Assembly (NCBI RefSeq): GCF_000620105.1
Contig: NZ_JHVK01000002.1
Location: 124,001-188,000, forward strand
Origin: Microvirgula aerodenitrificans DSM 15089
GTDB lineage: Bacteria > Pseudomonadota > Gammaproteobacteria > Burkholderiales > Aquaspirillaceae
Reading direction: 5' to 3'
DNA: 64,000 nucleotides
Below, one piece after another: positions 45,879 to 59,470 of the stretch; position 1 is the stretch's first letter; each line of letters opens with the position of its first letter. Below the pieces are notes generated by a model. It had not been told where the DNA came from, ran no database searches, and saw only the letters and a program-made list of their open reading frames with translations. Both the position numbers and the translations under genes were made by a program.

Positions 45879-47342
45879 TTACATGCCGCCCAGCGACTGG
45901 CGCATGGCTTCCAGGCAGGCGGCGTACAGGCCGTTCGGCAGCACGCCGAGGACCAGCAGGGCCAGGCCGTTCAGGCCGAGCACCAGTTTCATGTCGCCAC
46001 CGATGGTGAGCTTGTCGCCACTGCTGGTGTCGGTCGCGTCGTCAAAGTAGACCACCTTGACCACCCGCAGGTAGTAGAACGCACCGATCAGCGACATCAT
46101 CACGCCGACCACGGCCAGCCACAGCAGACCGGCGTCGACGGCAGCCTTCAGCACCGCAAACTTGGCGTAGAAGCCGACCATCGGCGGAATGCCGGCCATC
46201 GAGAACATGGCAAACAGCACCAGCAGCGCGTACCAGGCATTCTTCTGGTTCAGACCCTTGAGGTCATCCATGGTTTCGCATTCGAAACCAGCCCGCGACA
46301 GCGCCACCAGGATGCCGAAGCTGGCCAGCGCGGTCAGCATGTAGGTGATCGCGTAGAACAGCGCGGCGGTGTAGCCGGACGGGCTGGCCGCCAGGATGCC
46401 GATCAGCAGGAAGCCCATGTGCGAGATGGTCGAGTAGGCCAGCATGCGCTTGATGTTGGTCTGCATGATCGCGGCCAGGTTGCCGAGTACCAGCGAGGCC
46501 ACGGCCAGGATGACCAGCATCGGCTGCCATGCCACCGCTGCCGGCGCCAGGGCCTGGGCCAGGAAGCGGAAGGTGAACACGAAGGCCGCCAGCTTCGGCG
46601 CGGAGCCGATCAGCACGGTGACCGCCGTCGGCGCCCCCTGGTACACGTCCGGCACCCACATGTGGAACGGCACGGCGCCGAGCTTGAACGCGAGGCCGGC
46701 AATGATGAACACCAGACCGAAGCTGACCAGGGTGGTATTTGCCTGACCGGCGCCGATGGCGTGCGCCACGTCACTGATCTGCAGCGAACCGGTTGCGCCG
46801 TACACCATCGAGATGCCGTACAGCAGCAGGCCGGACGCCAGCGCGCCAAGCACGAAATACTTCATCGCCGCTTCGGTGGCCGGAATCGATTCGCGCGACA
46901 TGGCGATCATGGCGTACAGCGACAGCGACAGCAGCTCCAGACCGATGTACAGGGTCAGGAAGTGGCTGGCCGACACCATGACGAACATGCCCAGCAGCGA
47001 GAACAGCCCGAGGGTAAACAGTTCGCCCTTCAGGAAGCCGCGGTCATGCGCATACTGCCGCGCATAGACGAAGGTGGCACCCACGGCGACCAGCAGCCCC
47101 AGCTTGGACAGGCTCGACACCGGGTCGGCAATGTACATGCCGCTGAAGGTCAGCACCGGGTACGGGACCCAGGACGCGACCACGGCGACGGCGGTGCCGA
47201 TCAGGGTCAGCATCGACAGTGCATAGGTGACGCCGCGGCGTTCGCTCTTCACGAACAGGTCGATGATGAGGATCGCCAGCGCCGCGCACAGCAGCACGAT
47301 CTCCGGCAAGGCCGGCATCAGATTCAAATCAGCCCAACTCAT
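45879..47342 (-). CDS. nuoN: NADH-quinone oxidoreductase subunit N
   Basis: 487 residues, about 14 membrane helices. One of the three antiporter-like proton-pumping subunits of complex I. Conserved features: the Glu in HFLTLYIGLELLSLSLYAMI, the Lys in HMWVPDVYQGAPTAVT, and YSTISHMGFLLIGI. It is the last gene of nuoA-N and is followed by a strong terminator, with no extra genes appended. Confidence 0.97.
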   Translation of the reverse strand: MSWADLNLMPALPEIVLLCAALAILIIDLFVKSERRGVTYALSMLTLIGTAVAVVASWVPYPVLTFSGMYIADPVSSLSKLGLLVAVGATFVYARQYAHDRGFLKGELFTLGLFSLLGMFVMVSASHFLTLYIGLELLSLSLYAMIAMSRESIPATEAAMKYFVLGALASGLLLYGISMVYGATGSLQISDVAHAIGAGQANTTLVSFGLVFIIAGLAFKLGAVPFHMWVPDVYQGAPTAVTVLIGSAPKLAAFVFTFRFLAQALAPAAVAWQPMLVILAVASLVLGNLAAIMQTNIKRMLAYSTISHMGFLLIGILAASPSGYTAALFYAITYMLTALASFGILVALSRAGFECETMDDLKGLNQKNAWYALLVLFAMFSMAGIPPMVGFYAKFAVLKAAVDAGLLWLAVVGVMMSLIGAFYYLRVVKVVYFDDATDTSSGDKLTIGGDMKLVLGLNGLALLVLGVLPNGLYAACLEAMRQSLGGM

Positions 47343-47373
47343 TTGATGTGTTTCCTTGTTGCGGGTTGGCGAC

Positions 47374-48873
47374 TTACATCAGCTTGCTCTGAGCCACGTG
47401 GCTCAGAAGATCGTTGACGCTGGTGTGCATCACCTCCACGAACATCTGCGGATAGAGGCCCATGCCGAGCACCGCGATGGCCAGCACCGCCAGGATCAGG
47501 AACTCGCGCTTGTTCACGTCTTTCAGCTCGGCCACCTTTTCGTTGGCAACGTCACCGAAGATCACCCGCTTGTACATCCACAGCGTGTAGGCAGCGCCGA
47601 AGATCAGCGTGGTGCCGGCGAAGAACGCGAACCAGAAGTTGACCTGCACCGCGCCCATGATGACCATGAACTCGCCGACGAAGCCCGACGTGGCCGGCAG
47701 GCCGGCGTTGGCCATCGCAAACAGCAGCGCGAACGCGGCATAGATCGGCATCTTGTTGGCCACACCGCCGTAGTCGGCGATATTGCGGCTGTGCAGGCGG
47801 TCGTACAGCACGCCGATGCTCATGAACATGGCGGCGGACACGAAGCCGTGCGAGATCATCTGCACCAGCGCGCCTTCGACTGCCCACTGGTTCAGCTGGC
47901 CGTCAGGCGTGAACATGAAGAAGCCCAGGGTGACGAAGCCCATGTGCGCGATCGACGAATACGCGACCAGTTTCTTCATGTCGGTCTGCACCAGCGCCAC
48001 CAGGCCGATATACACCACCGCAATCAGCGACAGCACAATCATCAGCCACTGCAGTTCGCGCGCGGCATCCGGCACGATCGGCAGCAGGAAACGCAGGAAG
48101 CCGTAGGCGCCGAGCTTCAGCGTGATGGCGGCCAGCACCATCGAACCGCCGGTCGGGGCTTCCACGTGCGCGTCCGGCAGCCAGGTGTGCACCGGGAACA
48201 TCGGCACCTTGACCGCGAACGAGAAGAAGAAGGCCACGAACAGCAGGATCTGCGCCGTCATCGACAGCGGCACCATGTGGAACTTCAGGATCTCGAAGCT
48301 CCCCTGGGCCTGGAAGTACAGGTAGATGAACGACACCAGCATCAGCAGCGAGCCGAGCAGCGTGTACAGGAAGAACTTGATCGACGCATACACGCGACGC
48401 GGTCCGCCCCATACGCCGATCACCAGGTACATCGGGATCAGCATCGCTTCGAAGAACACGTAGAACAGCACGGCGTCCAGTGCGGCGAACGCACCGTTGA
48501 TCAGCCCGGACATGATCAGGAAGGCGGCGAAGTACTGCGCGACGCGCTTCTCGACCACCTGCCAGCCGGCCAGCACCACCAGTACGGTAGTGAAGCTGTT
48601 CAGGATGACCAGCCACATCGAGATGCCGTCGACACCCAGATGGTAGTTGATGTTAAGACTGGCGAACCACGGGGTGAACTCCTCGAATTGCATGCCGCCA
48701 TGCAGCGGCGTGAAATCGAAGTACAGCGGCAACGACAATGCGAAGCCAGCCAGTGCACCGACCAGCGCGATGACTCGCGCCAGCGATGCGTTCCGGTCCC
48801 CTCCGGTAGCCAAAGTCAGCAACCCGGCCACGATCGGGACCCAGATCACCAGACTGAGCAGATTCTCACTCAT
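47374..48873 (-). CDS. nuoM: NADH-quinone oxidoreductase subunit M
   Basis: 499 residues, about 14 membrane helices, antiporter-like proton channel. The key Glu sits in FYVFFEAMLIPMYLVIG, the Lys in HTWLPDAHVEAPTGGSMVLA, and the second Lys in KKLVAYSSIAHMGFVTLG. Lies 31 bases upstream of nuoN and 39 bases downstream of nuoL. Confidence 0.97.
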   Translation of the reverse strand: MSENLLSLVIWVPIVAGLLTLATGGDRNASLARVIALVGALAGFALSLPLYFDFTPLHGGMQFEEFTPWFASLNINYHLGVDGISMWLVILNSFTTVLVVLAGWQVVEKRVAQYFAAFLIMSGLINGAFAALDAVLFYVFFEAMLIPMYLVIGVWGGPRRVYASIKFFLYTLLGSLLMLVSFIYLYFQAQGSFEILKFHMVPLSMTAQILLFVAFFFSFAVKVPMFPVHTWLPDAHVEAPTGGSMVLAAITLKLGAYGFLRFLLPIVPDAARELQWLMIVLSLIAVVYIGLVALVQTDMKKLVAYSSIAHMGFVTLGFFMFTPDGQLNQWAVEGALVQMISHGFVSAAMFMSIGVLYDRLHSRNIADYGGVANKMPIYAAFALLFAMANAGLPATSGFVGEFMVIMGAVQVNFWFAFFAGTTLIFGAAYTLWMYKRVIFGDVANEKVAELKDVNKREFLILAVLAIAVLGMGLYPQMFVEVMHTSVNDLLSHVAQSKLM

Positions 48874-48912
48874 TTTCGAACCTAGCTTTTCTTTCTAAAT
48901 CGTCTACAGGTC

Positions 48913-50931
<2,019 letters not shown>

Positions 50932-50956
50932 TTTTTTGTCTCTATTCCCTGTGTGC

Positions 50957-51262
50957 TTAGCCCTTCAGGCTGCCCAAGTCTTCAACGTTGATCGTGTTCA
51001 GGTTGCGGAACAGCACAACCAGAATCGCCAGACCGATCGCGGATTCCGCCGCGGCCACGGTCAGGATGAAGAACACGAAGATCTGCCCTGCCGTATCACC
51101 GAGGTAATGCGAGAAGGCGATGAAGTTGAAGTTGACCGCGAGCAGCATGAGTTCGATCGCCATCAGCAGCACGATCACGTTCTTGCGGTTCAGAAAGATG
51201 CCGAGCACGCTTACCGCAAACAGAACCGCGGCCAGCACGAGGAAGTGCGTCAGTGTGAGCAT
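50957..51262 (-). CDS. nuoK: NADH-quinone oxidoreductase subunit K
   Basis: 101 residues, three membrane helices. The two buried glutamates of the proton path are in [19 protein letters not shown] and [15 protein letters not shown]. Normal length and position between nuoJ and nuoL. Confidence 0.98.
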   Translation of the reverse strand: MLTLTHFLVLAAVLFAVSVLGIFLNRKNVIVLLMAIELMLLAVNFNFIAFSHYLGDTAGQIFVFFILTVAAAESAIGLAILVVLFRNLNTINVEDLGSLKG

Positions 51263-51285
51263 GTGTTTTTCCTCCCTTTCGCGCC

Positions 51286-51924
51286 TTAGGCGTTGTTGTC
51301 GGTTGTCGGCGCGTCTTCGGCGTCGTCGCGCTTTACGGCCGCCATCTTGACGAGGCGGACGCGGTCATCGCGTTTGACCACTACCTGGGTAGCCGGATCG
51401 ACCCACTTGGTTTCCTTGCGCTGGCGCTGGGTCAGCGCAATCGCGGCAACGATACCGACCAGCAGCAGCACGGCGGCCAGCTCGAACGGATACAGGTAGG
51501 TGGTGTACAGCTGCAGGCCGATGTCGCGGACGTTGCTGTAGTCGGCAGCCAGCGGCGCCGGCGCTTCGAGTCCGAGCTGGGCATTCGGGCCGCCGAGCAC
51601 GTAGACCATCTCGGCGATCAGCACGACGGCCACCACCAGCGCGAACGGCAGATGCTTCCAGAACCCTTCACGCAGCTTGTCGAAGTTGATGTCGAGCATC
51701 ATGACCACGAACAGGAACAGCACCATCACTGCGCCGACATAGACCAGCACCAGCGCGATGGCCAGGAACTCGGACTGCAGCAGCAGCCAGTGGCCGGCGG
51801 ACACGAAGAAGGCGAGCACGAGGTTGAGCGCCGCGTGCACCGGGTTTTTCGAGGTAATGACCCTCACCCCGGCGAACAGCAGCAGCGCGGACAGCGCGTA
51901 GAACAGAATCAGCTGGAACGACAT
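51286..51924 (-). CDS. nuoJ: NADH-quinone oxidoreductase subunit J
   Basis: 212 residues, five membrane helices, then a charged C-terminal tail ([19 protein letters not shown]) of about 45 residues extending beyond the membrane part. [18 protein letters not shown] with the pi-bulge helix region is the conserved heart of NuoJ. Confidence 0.96.
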   Translation of the reverse strand: MSFQLILFYALSALLLFAGVRVITSKNPVHAALNLVLAFFVSAGHWLLLQSEFLAIALVLVYVGAVMVLFLFVVMMLDINFDKLREGFWKHLPFALVVAVVLIAEMVYVLGGPNAQLGLEAPAPLAADYSNVRDIGLQLYTTYLYPFELAAVLLLVGIVAAIALTQRQRKETKWVDPATQVVVKRDDRVRLVKMAAVKRDDAEDAPTTDNNA

Positions 51925-51933
51925 GCTTTCCCC

Positions 51934-52416
51934 TTAGCGGTATTTCGCGTCGAGTTCGCGGTTCTTGGCGATCTCGGCCTCGTAGCGGTCGCCGACGGCG
52001 AGCAGCATCGGCTTGGTGTAGTAGAGGTCGCCGCGCTTTTCGCCATGGTATTCGAGGATGTGCGTCTCGACGATGGAGTCCACCGGACAAGATTCCTCGC
52101 AGAAGCCACAGAAAATGCACTTGGTCAGGTCGATCTCGTAGCGGGTGGTACGGCGCGTGTTGTCCTCGCGCTTTTCCGACTCGATATTGATCGCCATCGC
52201 CGGGCAGACGGCTTCGCACAGCTTGCAGGCAATGCAGCGCTCCTCACCGTTCGGGTAGCGACGCAGCGCGTGCAGGCCGCGGAAACGCGGGCTGATCGGG
52301 GTCTTTTCTTCCGGGTACTGCACGGTGATCTTGCGGGAGAAGAAGTGGCGGCCGGTAACCGCCAGCCCCTTCACCAGTTCCGTCAGCAGGAAGGTCTTGA
52401 AAAAGTTCTTGATCAT
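51934..52416 (-). CDS. nuoI: NADH-quinone oxidoreductase subunit I
   Basis: 160 residues. Carries clusters N6a and N6b in the two 4Fe-4S motifs [12 protein letters not shown] and [12 protein letters not shown]. An N-terminal amphipathic helix ([20 protein letters not shown]) lies on the membrane. Stop and start relative to nuoJ are 9 bases apart. Confidence 0.98.
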   Translation of the reverse strand: MIKNFFKTFLLTELVKGLAVTGRHFFSRKITVQYPEEKTPISPRFRGLHALRRYPNGEERCIACKLCEAVCPAMAINIESEKREDNTRRTTRYEIDLTKCIFCGFCEESCPVDSIVETHILEYHGEKRGDLYYTKPMLLAVGDRYEAEIAKNRELDAKYR

Positions 52417-52432
52417 GGTCTTTTCTCCCGCC

Positions 52433-53479
52433 TCAGTTCCAGATGGACAGCGGGCTCATCATCCACACACCCACCAACACCAGCCACACCAGGGTCACCG
52501 GGATGAACACTTTCCAGCCCAGACGCATGATCTGGTCATAGCGATAGCGCGGGAAGGTGGCGCGGAACCACAGGAAGCAGAACAGGATGAATGCGATCTT
52601 TAGCACCAGCCAGTGGAAACCGCCAGCGCCCAGGAACGGAACCGATGCCGGGAACGGCGACAGCCAGCCGCCGAGGAACATCAGCGAGGTCAGCATCGCG
52701 ATCAGGATCATGTTCGCGTATTCGGCCAGGAAGAACACCGCGAAGGCCATGCCCGAGTATTCGACGTGGAAGCCGGCAACGATTTCCGATTCGCCTTCCG
52801 CAACGTCGAACGGCGCGCGGTTGGTTTCGGCCACACCCGAGACCAGGTAGACCACGAACATCGGGAACAGCGGCACCCAGTTCCACGACAGCAGCGAACC
52901 GCCTGCCATGCCGTGGCCCTGCTGGGTAACGATGTCGACCAGGTTCAGCGAGCCGGTCACCATCAGCACGCACACCAGGGCAAAGCCCATGGCGATTTCA
53001 TACGACACGATCTGCGCCGCGGAGCGCATGGCGCCGAGGAATGCATACTTCGAGTTCGAGGCCCAGCCGGCCACGATCACGCCGTACACGCCGATCGACG
53101 TGATGGCCATGATGTACAGCAGGCTGGCGTCGATATTGGCCAGCACCAGTTCCGGCGAGAACGGGATCACCGCCCAGGCGGCCAGTGCCGGTCCGATCGA
53201 CAGCAGCGGACCGAGGATGAACAGGCCCTTGTTGGCCTTGGTCGGGAAAATGATTTCCTTGGTCAGCAGCTTCAGCGCATCGGCGATCGGCTGCAGCACA
53301 CCCTTGATGCCGACGCGGTTCGGGCCGATCCGCAGCTGCATGTAGCCGATGACCTTGCGCTCGGCGAGCGTCAGGTAGGCCACGCAGCCCATCAGCGGCA
53401 ACACGATGACCACGATCTTCAACAGCGTCCAGGCGGCCAGGCCGAGGTCCTGACCGAGCAGGCTTTGCAGGAGTTCCAC
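52433..53479 (-). CDS. nuoH: NADH-quinone oxidoreductase subunit H
   Basis: 348 residues from a GTG, about eight membrane helices; forms part of the quinone chamber. Conserved segments: [58 protein letters not shown] and [18 protein letters not shown]. Only 3 bases separate it from nuoG. Confidence 0.98.
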   Translation of the reverse strand: MELLQSLLGQDLGLAAWTLLKIVVIVLPLMGCVAYLTLAERKVIGYMQLRIGPNRVGIKGVLQPIADALKLLTKEIIFPTKANKGLFILGPLLSIGPALAAWAVIPFSPELVLANIDASLLYIMAITSIGVYGVIVAGWASNSKYAFLGAMRSAAQIVSYEIAMGFALVCVLMVTGSLNLVDIVTQQGHGMAGGSLLSWNWVPLFPMFVVYLVSGVAETNRAPFDVAEGESEIVAGFHVEYSGMAFAVFFLAEYANMILIAMLTSLMFLGGWLSPFPASVPFLGAGGFHWLVLKIAFILFCFLWFRATFPRYRYDQIMRLGWKVFIPVTLVWLVLVGVWMMSPLSIWN

Positions 53480-53482
53480 GGC

Positions 53483-55825
53483 TTACCCTCGCTTCAGTTC
53501 AATGGTGTCGAAGAAACCGCCGAGCGCGGCCGTTTCCGCCAGCGCGGCCGCCAGGCGGACCACGCCGGGCGGGACGCCGGCATCGGCCTCGATCGTCACC
53601 CGGGCTTCGCCACCCTGCTGGACCGCCAGCGCTTGCGCGCCGTGTTCCAGACCGAGTTGCGCCAGCGTGTCCGGATGGACGCGGGCCAGGGCGGCTTCGC
53701 GCGCTTCGCGGGTCTGCTGCAGGCTCGGGGCGCGGCGGACCAGCGCATCGGTCGCATACAGCGGCACGTCGGCCAGGCGTTCCAGCCCCGCCGCTGCCGG
53801 CACGGCCAGCGACACGGCAACGCCGTTCACGCCATTGTTCAGGCGGGCGGCGAGGTCGCCGGCGACTTCGAGCGCTTCGACGCGAACGTCTTCGGCCGTC
53901 TCGTAGTCGAAGCCGGCAGCACCGAGCAGATTGCCCAGCACGCGCAGCACCTTCCAGGCCGGACGGGTTTCGCCCAGCGGACGCACCACGCCGTTGAAGG
54001 TCTGCAGGCGGCCTTCCATATTGATGAAGCTGCCGGCGGTTTCGCTGAACGGCGCGATCGGCAGCAGCACGTCGGCGTATTCGAGCAGTTCCGGCGTCCT
54101 GAACGCGGTCAGGGCGGCAACCATCTTCGCATTGGCCACGGCGGCGCGCGCCTGGCGGGCGTTCGCGGTGTCAAAGTCGAGTTCGGTATTCAGCAGCACA
54201 TAGGCCTGACGCGGCTCGGACAGCATCACACCGGCATGACTGCCACCCGTTGCCGGGCGGCAGACCAGTTCGGCGCCGACCGAGTTGGCAGCCTGGCCGA
54301 GCACACCGGCGGTGGCGCCGCTCAGGCGGGCGATGTCGTTGGCCAGCGCCAGCAGTTCGGCGAAGCGCGGATGATGTTCGGCCTGGGCACCCAGCAGCAC
54401 GGCGGCATCGCCTTCGGCGGCGATCAGGCTGGCGGCAATGGCGCGGGCATCGTCATCGGCTTCGATATTGCGCACGTCAACCGTCGGCGAGGCATCTTTG
54501 GCTTCGGCCACGGCACGCAGCACGCGGGCCAGCGTGTCGACCAGCGCCGACGGCTTGACCACGGTCTTGACCCGGGTGTCGCACAGCAGCGCGTCGTCGG
54601 CCAGCGCAACCACATTCAGTTGCGTGCCCTTCTTCACCGCCTGGCGCAGGCGGGCAGCGATCAGCGGCTGCTCCTTGCGCAGATTCGAGCCGATCAGCAG
54701 CGCAGATTTGAGCGTGCTCAAACTGGCGACGCTGCGGCCGAGCCACAATGCGCCCTGCTGTTTGCCATCGGCACGGAAGTCGGCGCGGCGGCCACGGGTA
54801 TCGACGTTGCCGGTCCCGAGCGCACTGGCCAGTTTTTTGACCAGCAGCAATTCTTCCAGCGTCGAATGGTTCGAGGCCAGGAAACCGATGGCGTCGGCGC
54901 CGTCGCGGGCGACGATGTCCTTCAGCGCATGCGACACGTAGTCGAGTGCGCCTGCCCAGTCGGTCTCAAGCCATTTGCCATCCTGCTTGACCATCGGACG
55001 GGTCAGGCGGTCGGCGCCATTCAGGGCTTCGTACGAGTAGCGGTCGCGGTCAGCGAGCCAGCACTCGTTCAGTTCTTCGTTTTCCAGCGGCAGGACGCGC
55101 TTGACCTCATGGCTCTTGACCTGAACGATCAGGTTGCTGCCGAGGCCGTCGTGCGGGCTGACCGAACGGCGACGCGACAGTTCCCACGGCCGGGCGCTGT
55201 AGCGGAACGGCCTCGAGGTCAGGGCGCCGACCGGGCACAGGTCGATCACGTTGCCGGAGATTTCCGAGTCCACGGTCTTGCCGAGGAACGGCAGGATTTC
55301 CGAGTGCTCGCCACGGTTGGCCATGCCGATTTCCTGCAGGCCGCCGATTTCCTCGGTGAAGCGGACGCAGCGCGTGCAATGGATGCAGCGGCTCATTTCT
55401 TCGGCCGAGACCAGCGGACCCATGTCCTTGCCTGCGACGCTGCGCTTCTCTTCCTGATAGCGCGACGCGCCGGCACCGTAGCCGACCGCCAGATCCTGCA
55501 ACTGGCACTCGCCGCCCTGGTCACAGATCGGGCAGTCGAGCGGGTGGTTGATCAGCAGGAATTCCATCACGCCCTTCTGTGCCTTGGTGGCCAGATCGGA
55601 ATGCGTGAACACCTTCATGCCGTCGGTCACCGGGGTGGCACAGGCCGGCAGCGGCTTCGGCGCCTTTTCCACTTCGACCAGGCACATGCGGCAGTTCGCA
55701 GCGATCGACAGCTTCTTGTGGTAGCAGAAGTGCGGGATGTAGGTGCCGACGGAGTGGGCGGCTTCCATCACGGTGCTGCCTTGCGGCACCGTCAGTTTCT
55801 TACCGTCAATTTCGATTTCAAGCAT
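53483..55825 (-). CDS. nuoG: NADH-quinone oxidoreductase subunit G
   Basis: 780 residues. The N-terminal 220 residues hold the Fe-S clusters: a 2Fe-2S site (CYHKKLSIAANCRMC with a further Cys), CPICDQGGECQLQD, and CIHCTRCVRF, then HxxxCxxC-type motifs. The rest is a molybdopterin-oxidoreductase-like domain without cofactor (AWCAL-type motif absent; DRYSYEALNGADRLTRPMVK present). The C-terminal half is poorly conserved and alanine-rich, as is common for NuoG. Confidence 0.96.
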   Translation of the reverse strand: MLEIEIDGKKLTVPQGSTVMEAAHSVGTYIPHFCYHKKLSIAANCRMCLVEVEKAPKPLPACATPVTDGMKVFTHSDLATKAQKGVMEFLLINHPLDCPICDQGGECQLQDLAVGYGAGASRYQEEKRSVAGKDMGPLVSAEEMSRCIHCTRCVRFTEEIGGLQEIGMANRGEHSEILPFLGKTVDSEISGNVIDLCPVGALTSRPFRYSARPWELSRRRSVSPHDGLGSNLIVQVKSHEVKRVLPLENEELNECWLADRDRYSYEALNGADRLTRPMVKQDGKWLETDWAGALDYVSHALKDIVARDGADAIGFLASNHSTLEELLLVKKLASALGTGNVDTRGRRADFRADGKQQGALWLGRSVASLSTLKSALLIGSNLRKEQPLIAARLRQAVKKGTQLNVVALADDALLCDTRVKTVVKPSALVDTLARVLRAVAEAKDASPTVDVRNIEADDDARAIAASLIAAEGDAAVLLGAQAEHHPRFAELLALANDIARLSGATAGVLGQAANSVGAELVCRPATGGSHAGVMLSEPRQAYVLLNTELDFDTANARQARAAVANAKMVAALTAFRTPELLEYADVLLPIAPFSETAGSFINMEGRLQTFNGVVRPLGETRPAWKVLRVLGNLLGAAGFDYETAEDVRVEALEVAGDLAARLNNGVNGVAVSLAVPAAAGLERLADVPLYATDALVRRAPSLQQTREAREAALARVHPDTLAQLGLEHGAQALAVQQGGEARVTIEADAGVPPGVVRLAAALAETAALGGFFDTIELKRG

Positions 55826-55828
55826 CGC

Positions 55829-57124
55829 TCAACACCATTTGTGATTCACCAGCGGCTTCTTGTGTTCGATCAGGTACTCGAACTCATTGCGGAAGTGCTT
55901 GGTGAAACTGCGAACAGGGAACACGGCGGCATCGGCCAGCGCACAGATGGTGCGACCTGCCATGTTGTTGCCGACCGAATCGAGCAATTCAAGATCGCCC
56001 GGACGGCCTTCGCCGTTGGCGATGCGATGAATCACGCGGTAGAGCCAGCCGGTGCCTTCACGGCACGGTGTGCACTGGCCGCACGATTCCTCGTGGTAGA
56101 AATAGGCCAGACGCTCGAGCGCCCGGACCATGCACACGTCCTCGTTCATGACGATGACCGCGCCGGAACCGAGCATCGATCCCGCCTTGGCGATCGCGTC
56201 GTAGTCCATCGTGCAGTTCATCATGATCTCGGCCGGCAGCACCGGAGCGGACGAACCACCCGGGATCACCGCCTTGAGCTTCTTGCCATCGCGCATGCCG
56301 CCGGCCATTTCCAGCAGTTCGGCGAACGGCGTGCCGAGCGGGACTTCGTAGTTGCCGGGGCGGTTGACGTGGCCGGATACCGAGAACAGCTTGGTGCCAC
56401 CGTTGTTCGGCTTGCCCTTGTCGAGGAAGTTCTGCCCGCCGTCGCGCATGATGAACGGCACCGACGCGAACGATTCGGTGTTGTTGATCGTGGTCGGCTT
56501 GCCGTACAGGCCGAAGCTGGCCGGGAACGGCGGCTTGAAGCGCGGCTGGCCCTTCTTGCCTTCCAGCGATTCGAGCAGCGCGGTTTCCTCGCCACAGATG
56601 TAGGCGCCGTAACCGTGGTGACCGAACAGGTCGAAGCAGAAATCGGAACCGTTGATGTTGTCGCCGAGCAGGCCGGCCGCGCGGGCCTGGTCCAGTGCGG
56701 CTTCAAAGCGCAGGTAATCCTCGAACACTTCGCCGTGGATGTAGTTGTACGCGCGTTTCACGCCCATCGCATAACCGGCGATGATCATGCCCTCGATCAG
56801 CGCATGCGGATTGAAGCGCAGGATGTCGCGGTCCTTGAACGTGCCCGGTTCGCCCTCGTCAGTGTTGCAGACCAGGTACTTGTCGCCCGGGAACGAGCGC
56901 GGCATGAACGACCACTTGAGGCCGGTCGGGAAACCTGCGCCGCCACGGCCGCGCAGGTTGGATCCCTTGACCTCGGCGATCACGTCTTCCTGCGGGATCT
57001 TGCTGTCGAGGATCTTCTTCAGCGCGACATAGCCGCCGCGCTGCAGATACGCGTCGAGCGTCCAGCAGTTCGGATCCGAGGTGTCCACGCCGTCGAAAAT
57101 GACGCCGGAAGTGTAGACGGCCAT
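55829..57124 (-). CDS. nuoF: NADH-quinone oxidoreductase subunit F
   Basis: 431 residues. NADH and FMN binding subunit. [20 protein letters not shown] is the NADH/FMN glycine-rich loop, [14 protein letters not shown] follows, and cluster N3 is bound by [12 protein letters not shown] plus a later Cys ([14 protein letters not shown]). The ATG overlaps the nuoE stop as TAATG. Confidence 0.98.
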   Translation of the reverse strand: MAVYTSGVIFDGVDTSDPNCWTLDAYLQRGGYVALKKILDSKIPQEDVIAEVKGSNLRGRGGAGFPTGLKWSFMPRSFPGDKYLVCNTDEGEPGTFKDRDILRFNPHALIEGMIIAGYAMGVKRAYNYIHGEVFEDYLRFEAALDQARAAGLLGDNINGSDFCFDLFGHHGYGAYICGEETALLESLEGKKGQPRFKPPFPASFGLYGKPTTINNTESFASVPFIMRDGGQNFLDKGKPNNGGTKLFSVSGHVNRPGNYEVPLGTPFAELLEMAGGMRDGKKLKAVIPGGSSAPVLPAEIMMNCTMDYDAIAKAGSMLGSGAVIVMNEDVCMVRALERLAYFYHEESCGQCTPCREGTGWLYRVIHRIANGEGRPGDLELLDSVGNNMAGRTICALADAAVFPVRSFTKHFRNEFEYLIEHKKPLVNHKWC

Positions 57125-57624
57125 TATTCGAACTCCGCCAGTTTCTTGTCGATGGCTTCACGATTCATGAAGCTGCACATCTTGTGGTTGTTCACCAGCA
57201 TGACCGGTGCGTCGCCACAGGCGCCCATGCACTCCCCTTCCACCAGCGTGAACTTGCCGTCGGCGGTGGTCTCACCATAACCGATACCGAGCTTGTGCTT
57301 CAGGTAGTCGCCGGTGTCCACACCACCCGACAGCGCACAGGGCAGGTTGGTGCACACGGTCAGCTTGTACTTGCCGACCGGCTTGAGGTCATACATGTTG
57401 TAGAACGTTGCGACTTCGTAGGCGGCGACCGCCGGGATGCCGAGGTAATCGGCAACGAACTCGATCAGTTCGGTGGTCAGCGCGCGCTCCGCCGGCGTGC
57501 TGCCGGTGGCGTGACGCTCGGTCTGCGCGATGCGCAGCGCCGACATGACGGCCGAACGGGCCTGGTCGGCCGGGTATTTGGCGACCTCGCGGTCGATCTG
57601 CTTGAGGGCTTCTGGCGACAACAT
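57124..57624 (-). CDS. nuoE: NADH-quinone oxidoreductase subunit E
   Basis: 166 residues, thioredoxin-like 2Fe-2S (N1a) subunit. The four ligands are in [11 protein letters not shown] and [13 protein letters not shown]. Its ATG overlaps the nuoD stop as TGATG, and its stop overlaps the nuoF start, so D, E and F are translationally coupled. Confidence 0.98.
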   Translation of the reverse strand: MLSPEALKQIDREVAKYPADQARSAVMSALRIAQTERHATGSTPAERALTTELIEFVADYLGIPAVAAYEVATFYNMYDLKPVGKYKLTVCTNLPCALSGGVDTGDYLKHKLGIGYGETTADGKFTLVEGECMGACGDAPVMLVNNHKMCSFMNREAIDKKLAEFE

Positions 57625-58877
57625 CAGCGGTCAATCTCCCCGAATACGATGTCCTGCGTGCCGATGATCGACACCACGTCGGCCAGCATGTGGCCGGTGG
57701 ACATTTCGTCCATGCCGGCGAGATGCGCATAGCCGGGGGCGCGGATCTTCAGACGATAGGGTTTGTTTGCGCCGTCGGAAACGAGATAGATGCCGAACTC
57801 GCCCTTCGGGTGCTCGATGCCGCAGTAGGCTTCGCCTTCCGGCACGTGCATCCCTTCGGAGAAGAGCTTGAAGTGGTGAATCAGCTCTTCCATGTTGGTC
57901 TTCATCGACTCGCGCGACGGCGGCGCAACCTTGTGGTCGTCGGTGATGACCGGGCCCGGATTCTTGCGCAGCCAGTCGACGCACTGCTTGATGATGCGGT
58001 TCGACTGACGGAATTCTTCGATACGGACCAGGTAGCGGTCGTAGCAGTCGCCGTTGACGCCGATCGGGATGTCGAAATCCATGCGATCGTAGACTTCGTA
58101 CGGCTGCTTCTTGCGCACGTCCCAGGCGATGCCCGAGCCACGCAGCATCGGACCGGTAAAGCCCAGTGCCAGTGCACGCTCCGGCGATACCACGCCGATG
58201 CCGACCGTACGCTGCTTCCAGATCCGGTTGTCGGTCAGCAGCGTTTCATATTCGTCGACACAGGCCGGGAAGCGGCGGGTGAAATCGTCGATGAAGTCGA
58301 GCAGGCTGCCCTGACGATTTTCGTTCAGGCGTGCCAGTTCGCGATCATTCTTAAGCTTGGAGAAAGTGTACTGCGGCATCGTGTCCGGCAGGTCGCGATA
58401 AACGCCGCCCGGACGGTAGTACGCCGCGTGCATCCGCGCGCCGCTGACGGCTTCGTAGCAGTCCATCAGGTCTTCGCGTTCGCGGAACGCGTACAGGAAC
58501 AGCGTCATCGCGCCAATGTCGAGCGCGTGGGCGCCGATCCACAGCAGATGGTTCAGGATGCGCGTGATTTCGTCGAACATCACCCGGATGTACTGGGCGC
58601 GCAGCGGCACCTCGACCCCGATGAGTTTTTCGATCGCCATCACATAGGCGTGCTCGTTGCACATCATCGACACATAGTCGAGACGGTCCATGTACGGCAC
58701 GCTCTGGATGAAGGTCTTCTGTTCGGCCAGCTTCTCGGTGCCGCGATGCAGAAGCCCGATGTGCGGGTCGGCACGCATGACGACTTCGCCGTCGAGTTCG
58801 AGCACCAGCCGCAGCACGCCGTGAGCGGCCGGGTGTTGCGGACCGAAGTTCAGCGTGTAGTTACGGATTTCAGCCAC
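57624..58877 (-). CDS. nuoD: NADH-quinone oxidoreductase subunit D
   Basis: 417 residues from the GTG at 58877. 49-kDa subunit forming the quinone site with NuoB and Nuo[21 protein letters not shown] contains the quinone-contact His; [29 protein letters not shown] and the C-terminal [12 protein letters not shown] are conserved. The GTG overlaps the nuoC stop by 8 bases; longer upstream versions would run into nuoC. Confidence 0.97.
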   Translation of the reverse strand: MAEIRNYTLNFGPQHPAAHGVLRLVLELDGEVVMRADPHIGLLHRGTEKLAEQKTFIQSVPYMDRLDYVSMMCNEHAYVMAIEKLIGVEVPLRAQYIRVMFDEITRILNHLLWIGAHALDIGAMTLFLYAFREREDLMDCYEAVSGARMHAAYYRPGGVYRDLPDTMPQYTFSKLKNDRELARLNENRQGSLLDFIDDFTRRFPACVDEYETLLTDNRIWKQRTVGIGVVSPERALALGFTGPMLRGSGIAWDVRKKQPYEVYDRMDFDIPIGVNGDCYDRYLVRIEEFRQSNRIIKQCVDWLRKNPGPVITDDHKVAPPSRESMKTNMEELIHHFKLFSEGMHVPEGEAYCGIEHPKGEFGIYLVSDGANKPYRLKIRAPGYAHLAGMDEMSTGHMLADVVSIIGTQDIVFGEIDR

Positions 58878-59457
58878 CGTAGTTCTCCTCGCGGATGATG
58901 CGCGGCGTGATTTCACGCGGCTCGATGGTCACAGGCTGGTAGATGACGCGGCCTTCGGTCGGGTCGTAGCGCATTTCCACATGCCCGGAAACCGGGAAGT
59001 CCTTGCGGAACGGGTGGCCGACGAAACCGTAGTCGGTCAGGATGCGGCGCAGGTCCGGGTGACCGTCAAAGACGATGCCGAACAGGTCGAACGCTTCGCG
59101 CTCGAACCAGTTGAGGCCCGGCCAGATGTCGACCAGCGACGGCACGACCGGGAAACTGTCGTCTTCAGCGAAGAAGCGCACGCGAACGCGCAGATTGTGC
59201 GCGACGGACAGCAGGTGGAGCACGACCGCGAAACGGGCGCCGTCGTAGGCGCCGTCCTTGTAGGTGCTGTAATCCATCCCGCACAGGTCGATGCACTGTT
59301 CGAAACCGGCTTCGTCGCGCAGCAGGCGACAGGATTCGACGATGGAGGAGGCTTTGCAGACGAGCGTCAGCTCGCCGAGGGCAGTGGTCGCCGACACAAG
59401 CCGGTCGCCAAGAAGCGATTCGGTCTGCGCCTTCAACGCGTCCAGGTACGATGCCAT
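58870..59457 (-). CDS. nuoC: NADH-quinone oxidoreductase subunit C
   Basis: 195 residues, separate from NuoD rather than fused as in E. coli. The signature [20 protein letters not shown] and [20 protein letters not shown] identify the 30-kDa subunit. Confidence 0.97.
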   Translation of the reverse strand: MASYLDALKAQTESLLGDRLVSATTALGELTLVCKASSIVESCRLLRDEAGFEQCIDLCGMDYSTYKDGAYDGARFAVVLHLLSVAHNLRVRVRFFAEDDSFPVVPSLVDIWPGLNWFEREAFDLFGIVFDGHPDLRRILTDYGFVGHPFRKDFPVSGHVEMRYDPTEGRVIYQPVTIEPREITPRIIREENYGG

Positions 59458-59470
59458 GGGCGTTTACCTT

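Noticed and set aside
52613-57280. An open frame of over 1,500 codons on the plus strand, antisense to nuoF, nuoG and nuoH
   Set aside because: It is the mirror of GC-rich codon use in real genes: no recognisable domain, Gln/Arg/His/Asp-rich composition, and full overlap with Fe-S proteins whose motifs are intact.
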